Assembly (NCBI RefSeq): GCF_020859565.1 | Contig: NZ_JAJHUO010000002.1 | Location: 235,389-282,258, forward strand | Length of the DNA stretch: 46,870 nucleotides | Source of the DNA: Saccharothrix luteola | Lineage (GTDB): Bacteria; Actinomycetota; Actinomycetes; Mycobacteriales; Pseudonocardiaceae | Reading direction: 5' to 3' | Shown: piece after piece, positions 41,436-46,870 of the stretch | Layout: each line of letters starts with the position of its first letter | Position numbering within the stretch: position 1 is the first letter of the stretch | The notes under the pieces: generated by a model | What the model saw: only the letters and a program-made list of their open reading frames with translations | What the model was told of the DNA's origin: nothing | Database searches by the model: none | Program-made: the position numbers and the translations under genes

Positions 41436-43165
41436 GCGGCCTGCTCCGAGGTCAGCTGCGACTCGACGATCTCCACGTAGGTGGGGCAGGAGTCCAGCAG
41501 TTCGTGGTGGGTGCCGATGCCGACGACGGTGCCGGCGTCCAGCACCACGATCCGGTCGGCGTCCAGGATCGTGGACACGCGCTGGGCGACGACGACCACG
41601 ACGGCGTGCCGCGTGTGCGGTCGCAGGGCGGCACGCAGCCGTGCGTCGGTGGACAGGTCCAGCGCCGAGAACGCGTCGTCGAACAGGTAGATGTCCGGTT
41701 TGCGCACCAACGCGCGGGCGATCGAGAGCCGTTGCCGCTGACCGCCGGAGACGTTCGTGCCGCCCTGGGCGATCTCCGCGTCGAGCCCGCCGGGCATGGC
41801 CTCCACGAAGTCGCGCGCCTGCGCGATCTCCAACGCCTCCCACAGCTCGTCGTCGGTGGCCTCGGGCCTGCCGTAGCGGAGGTTGGACGCGACCGTGCCG
41901 GTGAACAGGTACGGCCGCTGCGGCACCAGCCCGATGCGCGCGCACAGCGCGTCGGTGTCGATCTCGCGGACGTCCGCGCCGTTGACGAGCACACCGCCGT
42001 GGGTCACGTCGATCAGCCGAGGCACGAGGTTGAGCAGCGTCGTCTTGCCGGTGCCCGTGCTGCCGATGATCGCGGTGCGGTGGCCGGCCTCGGCGCGGAA
42101 GCTGATGTCGCGCAGCACCGGCTCGTCCGCGCCGGGGTAGCGGAACTCCGCGCCGCGGAACTCCACCGAGATCCGGCTCGGCAGTTCGAGCAGGGGCGAG
42201 GTCGGCGGCAGCACCGACGAGTCGGTGTCCAGCACCTCGTTGATCCGCTCGGCGCTCACCGCGGCGCGCGGGATCATCATCGAGATGAAGGTCGCGAACA
42301 TCACCGCCATGAGGATCTGCATCAGGTAGCTCAGGAACGCCGTCAGCGCGCCGATCTGCATCTCGCCGGTGTCCACCCGGAACGCGCCGAACCACAGCAC
42401 GGCCACGCTGGAGGCGTTGAGCAGCAGCATCACCACGGGGAAGATCAACGCCTGGAGCCTGCCGACGCGCAGCGCGGTGTCCGTGAGCGCGCCGTTGACG
42501 TCGGCGAAGCGCTTGGTCTCGGCCCGTTCCCGGACGAACGCCCGCACCACGCGGATGCCGGCCAGCTGCTCGCGCAGCACGCGGTTGACCTCGTCGATGC
42601 GCTCCTGCATCAGCCGGAACTGCGGCACCATGCGGATCACGATCAGGCCGACCGCGATCGCCAGCGCGGGCACGCAGACGACGAGCAGCCACGACAGGCC
42701 GACGTCCTCGCGCAGCGCCATCACGATGCCCGCCACGCACATGATCGGCGCGTTGACCAGCATCGTGCAGCCCATGACGACGAGCAGCTGGACCTGCTGC
42801 ACGTCGTTGGTGGTGCGGGTGATCAGCGACGACGGGCCGAGCGTGGCGACCTCGCGCGCGGAGAACTCGCCGACGCGGTGGAAGACGGCCGCGCGGACGT
42901 CGCGGCCGAAGCTCATCGCCACGCGGGCGCTGTAGTAGACCGCGCCGATCGAGGAGGCGATCTGGATGATCGACACGCCGACCATCCAGCCGCCGGTGGA
43001 CAGGATGTAGCCGGTGTCACCGGCGGCGATGCCGAAGTCGATGATGTCGGCGTTGAGGCTCGGCAGGTACAGCGACGCGACGGTGCCGATCAGCTGTAGC
43101 ACGAGCACGACCGTCAGTTCACGTCTGTACGGCCGCAGGTGGGCACGCAGCAAGCGGCTCAGCAA
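41432..43165 (-). CDS. ABC exporter half-transporter A (degenerate ATP site)
   Basis: The 577-residue half-transporter has six helices and a nucleotide-binding domain with Walker A IIGSTGTGKTTLL and a canonical signature NVSGGQRQRLSIARA. Walker B reads YLFDDAFSALD, with Asp instead of the catalytic Glu, and the H-loop reads VVAQRVST, with Gln for His. This is the usual asymmetric site of heterodimeric exporters such as LmrC/TM287, so the gene is not damaged. The start is TTG 43165 with a GGGGGAA ribosome site close upstream. The ATG a few bases earlier is out of frame. Confidence 0.9.
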   Translation of the reverse strand: MLSRLLRAHLRPYRRELTVVLVLQLIGTVASLYLPSLNADIIDFGIAAGDTGYILSTGGWMVGVSIIQIASSIGAVYYSARVAMSFGRDVRAAVFHRVGEFSAREVATLGPSSLITRTTNDVQQVQLLVVMGCTMLVNAPIMCVAGIVMALREDVGLSWLLVVCVPALAIAVGLIVIRMVPQFRLMQERIDEVNRVLREQLAGIRVVRAFVRERAETKRFADVNGALTDTALRVGRLQALIFPVVMLLLNASSVAVLWFGAFRVDTGEMQIGALTAFLSYLMQILMAVMFATFISMMIPRAAVSAERINEVLDTDSSVLPPTSPLLELPSRISVEFRGAEFRYPGADEPVLRDISFRAEAGHRTAIIGSTGTGKTTLLNLVPRLIDVTHGGVLVNGADVREIDTDALCARIGLVPQRPYLFTGTVASNLRYGRPEATDDELWEALEIAQARDFVEAMPGGLDAEIAQGGTNVSGGQRQRLSIARALVRKPDIYLFDDAFSALDLSTDARLRAALRPHTRHAVVVVVAQRVSTILDADRIVVLDAGTVVGIGTHHELLDSCPTYVEIVESQLTSEQAA

Positions 43166-43356
43166 CGGTGTTCCCCCATAAGAAACGGATCGTGTCTAGC
43201 ATGTGCAAAGGTAGACCCGTGGGATAAGGAACGCAAAGTATCTAAAGGCTCGGTAAAGGCTTCGTCCGGTCAGGGTTCATGGACTCATGGTGGCGGACGT
43301 GTGGGTAGGGGGCCCGTCGGTTCGGCGGGCTCGGCGAGGTTCGGTGAGGGGGCAGG
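43166..43356. promoter_or_regulatory. Divergent ABC/TetR control region
   Basis: This gap is less GC-rich than its surroundings between about 43180 and 43260. It holds an inverted repeat GTCTA / TAGAC (43194-43198 and 43212-43216) that is a possible TetR-family operator centred near the ABC promoter. TTGCAC and TAGACA hexamers on the minus strand could form part of the ABC promoter, but spacing is unclear. Confidence 0.4.
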
Positions 43357-43965
43357 GTGACGGTGACGAAGTCGCGTCGACGTGGGGCGCAGCTGGAGCA
43401 GGCCATCCTGGACGCGGCGTGGGACGAGCTGCGCGAAGTCGGCTACGCGCGGCTCACCATGGAGGCCGTGGCCGCCCGGGCCGGCACGAGCAAGCCGGTC
43501 ATCTACCGCCGGTGGGGCGGTCGGGCGGAGCTGGTGCTGGCTGCGTGGTTCCGCAACCTGCCGGTGGAACCCGAGACGCCCGACACCGGCACGTTGCGCG
43601 GTGACCTGCGCACCCTGTTCGACCGCATCGCCCGCCGGGCCGACTCGATGATGAACGAGATGGTCGCGGGAGTGATGGGTGAGGCGTTCCGGCACCCCGA
43701 GGTGGCGGCGCTGCTGGGTGAGCGCCTGGCCAACCCGGCACCGCTGACCGAGGCCGTGCGGACCATCGTCGACAAGGCCGTGAGCCGGGCCGAGCTGCCG
43801 CCGGTCGAGCTGCCGCACCGGGTGCGGCGGCTGCCGCTCGACCTCATCCGCAACGAGTCGATGACCTGCGGCGCCCCGGTGACCGAGGAGACCGTGGCGT
43901 CGTTGGTGGACGACGTCTACGTGCCGTTGCTGCACGGGTTGGCGGCCCTCCAGCGGGACGGGTGA
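43357..43965 (+). CDS. TetR-family transcriptional regulator
   Basis: The 202-residue protein has an N-terminal TetR DNA-binding domain (LEQAILDAAWDELREVGYARL, then MEAVAARAGTSKPVIYRRWGGRAELVLAA) and a C-terminal ligand-binding domain of the TetR_C group. GTG 43357 is preceded by GAGGGGGCAGG. It is divergent from the exporter genes, the usual arrangement of a drug-responsive repressor and its efflux pump. The ligand is unknown. Confidence 0.9.
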   Translation: MTVTKSRRRGAQLEQAILDAAWDELREVGYARLTMEAVAARAGTSKPVIYRRWGGRAELVLAAWFRNLPVEPETPDTGTLRGDLRTLFDRIARRADSMMNEMVAGVMGEAFRHPEVAALLGERLANPAPLTEAVRTIVDKAVSRAELPPVELPHRVRRLPLDLIRNESMTCGAPVTEETVASLVDDVYVPLLHGLAALQRDG

Positions 43966-43971
43966 GAGCCG

Positions 43972-44865
43972 TCAGGTCCGGGTGACGCGGGCCAGCGCGC
44001 CGGTTTCGAGGGCGATCCACAGCGCGCCGTCGGGGCCGGGGGTGAGGCCGTGGGGTTCCGAGTGGGTCGCGGGGAGCGCGTGCGACTCGACGGCGCCGTC
44101 GGTGGTGATCACGCCGACGCGGTTGGCGCCCCACTCGGTGAACCAGAGGTCGCCGCGGCCGTCGGCGACGATGGCGTGCGGGCGCGAGGCGCGGTCGGGC
44201 AGCGGGAACTCGGTGACCTCGCCGTCGGTGGTGATCCGGCCGACCTGGCCCGCGGCGATCTCGACGAACCAGAGGGCGTCGTCCGGACCCGCGCAGAGGC
44301 CGACCGGTCCGGTCGCGTCCGTGGGGAGCGGGTGGACGGTGACGGCGCCGTCGACGGTGATCCGGCCGATGGCGTTGGCCTGGTTGAGCGTGAACCACAT
44401 CGCACCGTCGGGGCCGGCGGTGATGGCCGAGGGGAACGCGCCGGTGAGCGGGAGCGGGAACTCGGTGATCTCGCCGCCGGTGGTGACGCGGCCGATGCGG
44501 TCGGCGTTGATCTCGGTGAACCACAGCGCGCCGTCGTGGCCTGGCGCGATGCCGTAAGGGCCGCAGTCGGGGGTGGGTGGGGTGAACTCGGTGATCGAGC
44601 CGTCGGTGGTGATGCGGCCGATGCGGTGGCTCTGGTACTCGGTGAACCAGAGCGCGTCGTCAGGACCGGTGACGATGATGGTCGGCCGGCTGTCGGGGGT
44701 GAGGAGGTGGGTGGTCGGCGTTCCGCCCGGTGCCAGGCGCCCGATCCCGCTGCTCCGGACCAGGGTGTACCAGAGCGCGCCGTCCGGGCCGGTGGTGATC
44801 GCGTACGGGCCGCTGTCGCGGTCGGCGACGGGGTGGGTCTCGATGATGACGTCGGGGCGCGGCAT
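43972..44865 (-). CDS. vgb: Virginiamycin B lyase (streptogramin B lyase)
   Basis: The 297-residue protein is a seven-bladed propeller of G-P-D-x-A-L-W-F-T-E repeats. It matches the Vgb family closely: FTEWGANRVG, DALWFVEI, DSGPYAIT. Residues equivalent to the catalytic set are present: His230 (RPHAI), Glu270 and His272 (SEPHG), Glu287 (IALE) and Tyr21. Vgb opens the ring of type B streptogramins by C-O lyase chemistry without water. It may protect this organism from neighbours' streptogramins. ATG 44865 gives the usual length but has only a distant AGGAAA; the frame extends to 45012. It converges on the TetR gene, leaving six bases between stops. Confidence 0.88.
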   Translation of the reverse strand: MPRPDVIIETHPVADRDSGPYAITTGPDGALWYTLVRSSGIGRLAPGGTPTTHLLTPDSRPTIIVTGPDDALWFTEYQSHRIGRITTDGSITEFTPPTPDCGPYGIAPGHDGALWFTEINADRIGRVTTGGEITEFPLPLTGAFPSAITAGPDGAMWFTLNQANAIGRITVDGAVTVHPLPTDATGPVGLCAGPDDALWFVEIAAGQVGRITTDGEVTEFPLPDRASRPHAIVADGRGDLWFTEWGANRVGVITTDGAVESHALPATHSEPHGLTPGPDGALWIALETGALARVTRT

Positions 44866-44950
44866 GGTGAGGATTCGTTTCCTGGCGGTCGGTGTGCCCG
44901 TACGTGTACGCAGCGTCCCGTCGGGGTAGTCCGGGCGGGCCGTGTGCACG

Positions 44951-44962
44951 CGTGTCGACACG
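44951..44962. promoter_or_regulatory. 12-bp palindrome upstream of vgb
   Basis: CGTGTCGACACG is perfectly palindromic and lies about 90 bp upstream of the vgb start. It could be an operator for an inducible promoter. The rest of 44866-45066 contains no gene. Confidence 0.35.
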
Positions 44963-45066
44963 GTAGGCCGGCTTCGGTCGGCTGGGTCAGACTGGCGCGG
45001 AACGTTGAGCAAACCAGCCTCCGCGCCGGTCTGACCACCCTTTTGCGGTCGGCCCGGCGCCCTGGG

Positions 45067-46512
45067 TCAGTCGGACGTGCAGGTCAGGTCGGGGTCCGGG
45101 ACGGACGGGCCGTTGGCGGTGAAGCCGAAGGTGGTGGAGCCGTCGGCGGCGAGCTTGCCGTTGTGGGCGGCGTTGGTGACGGTCACCGAGGTGTCGCCGA
45201 GGGCGAGGGTGCCGTTCCACAGGTTGCTGATCGCGTGGTCCCTCGGGCGGGGCCAGGTCACGGTCCACCCGGTGAGGGCGCGGCCACTGGCGTTGCGCAC
45301 GGCCACGTGGGCCTGGTAGCCGCCCGGCCAGGAGTTGGTGATCTCGAAGCGGGCGGTGCAGGTGCGCGGGGTGGTTCCCGTTGTGCTGGTGGTCGCTGTT
45401 GCGCTGGTGGTGGGGGTGCTGGTGGCTGTTGCGCTGGTGGTGGTGGAGGCGCTGGTGGTGGTGACGGTGGCGGCGACGCTCGTCGTTGTCGTAGCGGTGG
45501 TGGTCGTGGTGGTGTCGTGCACGGCCGGTTGGGCGTTGCCGGTCGAGTCCGTGCGGGCCAGGGAGTTGCCGATCACGATGCCGGTCGCGACCAGCACGAT
45601 GGCGCCGGCGAGGAGGGCGACCCGTCGCCACGGCACGCGGCGCGGGGCGGGTAGCGGGCGGGTGTCGCCGTTCTGCGAGGTGCCGGGCTGGGGGTCGCCG
45701 GGCAGCGGCCGTCCTTCCACCACCGCGCCGAGGAGGCCGTGCAGCTCGGCCATCGTCGGCCGTTCGGCGGGGTCTCGGCGCAGCACGCGTTCCAGGACGT
45801 CGCCCAGCCGGCCCTGGAAGCGCATCGGGGCGACTTCGCCGTCGGCGATGCGGCGGAGCAGGGCGTACGGGTTGTCGGTCGTGCCGAACGGCGGGTGGCC
45901 CTCCAGCGCGGCGTAGAGCGTCGCGCCCAGGGCGTACACGTCGGAGGCGAACACCGCCTCCTGCCCGGCCGCCACCTCCGGCGCGAGGAACGCCGGCGTG
46001 CCGACGATCACCCGGGCATCGGTCACGGTGTGCTCGCCGATCGCCCGCGCGATGCCGAAGTCGGCGATCTTCGCGGTGCCGTCCTCGGCCAGGAGGATGT
46101 TGAACGTCGTGACGTCCCGGTGCACGATGCCGTCGGCGTGGGCCGCGGTCAGCGCGGACGCGACCTGCCAGCCGACGCCGGCGACCAGTTCCTCCGGCAG
46201 CGGACCGCGTTCGTCGACCAGCTCGGCCAGCGTCTTCGACGGCAGGTACTCCATCACCAGGCAGGGTTTGCCGCCGTGTTCCACGACGTCGTGCACGGTG
46301 ACGGCGTGCGGGTGCCGCAGCCGTGCTGCGACCCGACCCTCCCGCACGATCCGCTCGACCGCGCTCGGGGAGTCGGCCGCGTTGAGGAGCTTGACCGCGA
46401 CGGACCGCCCCAGGCGCTCGTCGCGTGCCCGCCAGACCACCCCGGCCGCCCCGCGCCCGACCAACTCCACCAGCCGATACCGCCCGGCGATGACCTCGTC
46501 CCGTTCCGACAC
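45067..46512 (-). CDS. Receptor Ser/Thr protein kinase with extracellular CBM2
   Basis: The 481-residue protein starts with a PknB-type kinase domain (about 12-265). It has a Gly loop (GRGAAGVV, 19-26), ATP-binding Lys41, the catalytic loop HRDVTTFNILL (Asp133) and DFG at 151-153. The catalytic-loop Lys of HRDxKPxN is replaced by Thr. A transmembrane helix at about 298-317 is followed by a Thr/Ser/Ala linker (331-382). A carbohydrate-binding module of family 2 covers 385-479, with Trp395, Trp416, Trp420 and Trp432 and terminal Cys385/Cys478. CBM2 normally binds cellulose or chitin in secreted hydrolases. Here it would make the kinase a polysaccharide sensor. The GTG start lacks a good ribosome site. 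Confidence 0.85.
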   Translation of the reverse strand: MSERDEVIAGRYRLVELVGRGAAGVVWRARDERLGRSVAVKLLNAADSPSAVERIVREGRVAARLRHPHAVTVHDVVEHGGKPCLVMEYLPSKTLAELVDERGPLPEELVAGVGWQVASALTAAHADGIVHRDVTTFNILLAEDGTAKIADFGIARAIGEHTVTDARVIVGTPAFLAPEVAAGQEAVFASDVYALGATLYAALEGHPPFGTTDNPYALLRRIADGEVAPMRFQGRLGDVLERVLRRDPAERPTMAELHGLLGAVVEGRPLPGDPQPGTSQNGDTRPLPAPRRVPWRRVALLAGAIVLVATGIVIGNSLARTDSTGNAQPAVHDTTTTTTATTTTSVAATVTTTSASTTTSATATSTPTTSATATTSTTGTTPRTCTARFEITNSWPGGYQAHVAVRNASGRALTGWTVTWPRPRDHAISNLWNGTLALGDTSVTVTNAAHNGKLAADGSTTFGFTANGPSVPDPDLTCTSD

Positions 46513-46870
46513 AGCCAGAAGCTACTTGGCCGGCCGACCACCCGGCCAGCTCTGATCGATCCCGGGTGGCGTGTCGAAGGGCCTGCCTCCGCACCAGCGA
46601 TCCCCACCCGCCCGCCGAACCTGACCGGGAAGGGCGCTCCGCCGGCGGTGATCGACAGCGTGGTCGATCCGGTCGAGCAGGCCGTCGCATCCGGCCGCCC
46701 GCCTGCCCCGGCGGGTAGTACGTGACGATCCAGGGCACGGGGCCGGGTCTGGAACCCCTGGCCCGGCCAGGGTCGGTTGGACGCCAGGGCCCTGCTCGAC
46801 GGATGACGGGGTGGGGGGGGGGGCGCGCCCCCCCCCCGCCCGCGCGCCCGACCCCCCCCCCCCCCCCCCC
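46513..46870. other. Noncoding contig end with homopolymer tail
   Basis: No gene is supported here. A 17-bp palindrome CCCTGGCC-C-GGCCAGGG (46756-46772) may be a terminator or operator. From about 46810 the sequence turns into G and C runs and ends in a C-tract, like the other contig end. Confidence 0.55.

Noticed and set aside
46756..46772. 17-bp palindrome near the right end as an att site or mobile-element end
   Set aside because: No integrase, transposase or matching repeat copy is seen in the window.

Overview
The window looks like a draft contig from a high-GC actinomycete. Codon use is strongly G/C-ending, GTG and TTG starts are common, and genes overlap as ATGA or GTGA. The gene set (AfsR-type SARP regulator, F420-type enzymes, Mrp antiporter, streptogramin lyase, secreted GH92 and subtilase) suggests a member of the Pseudonocardiales such as Saccharothrix, Lentzea or Actinosynnema. 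That genus-level guess is inference from gene content. Both ends and one internal block (20982-21102) are G/C homopolymer-like and probably artefactual.

Region 1 (54-11096) is the most interesting part. An AfsR-like SARP regulator is divergent from an eight-gene operon: ketosynthase, sulfotransferase-fold protein, methyltransferase, PEP-synthase-like kinase, class I glutamine amidotransferase, nucleotidyltransferase, APS-kinase-like kinase and aldo-keto reductase. The four consecutive genes at 6121-10191 match, in type, size and order, Campylobacter jejuni cj1418-cj1417-cj1416-cj1415. Those enzymes make the activated phosphoramidate donor for O-methyl phosphoramidate capsule modification: glutamine kinase, CDP-glutamine amidohydrolase, CTP:phosphoglutamine cytidylyltransferase and cytidine diphosphoramidate kinase. 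The last step gives a 3'-phosphorylated nucleotide that resembles PAPS, so the adjacent sulfotransferase-fold protein is a natural candidate for a phosphoramidate transferase. I infer a regulated pathway for a phosphoramidate-bearing small molecule, which I do not recognise as described in actinomycetes.

Region 2 (11140-20947) holds a membrane NACHT ATPase, a remnant of an alpha/beta hydrolase, and a TIR-transmembrane-WD40 protein with 14 propeller repeats. On the minus strand follows an operon of fused riboflavin synthase/DHBP synthase, a methyltransferase and a broken crotonase, preceded by an RNA leader that looks like a diverged FMN riboswitch. An aminoglycoside-phosphotransferase-fold protein and an F420-type nitroreductase complete the region.

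Region 3 (21356-31890) carries a complete mrpABCDEFG Na+/H+ antiporter operon, a convergent TerC protein, an unusual Trp/Arg/Val-rich repeat protein, a GDSL lipoprotein, an HAD-like protein with an 18-codon upstream ORF, and an ArsR-VOC pair.

Region 4 (32047-46512) has a secreted GH92 mannosidase behind a LacI-type palindrome, a STAS protein, a junction where two 5'-truncated divergent genes meet, an LLM-class oxidoreductase, a secreted S8 protease, and a heterodimeric ABC exporter divergent from a TetR regulator. It ends with a virginiamycin B lyase and a Ser/Thr kinase carrying an extracellular CBM2. I saw no rRNA, tRNA, CRISPR array, transposase or replication origin.
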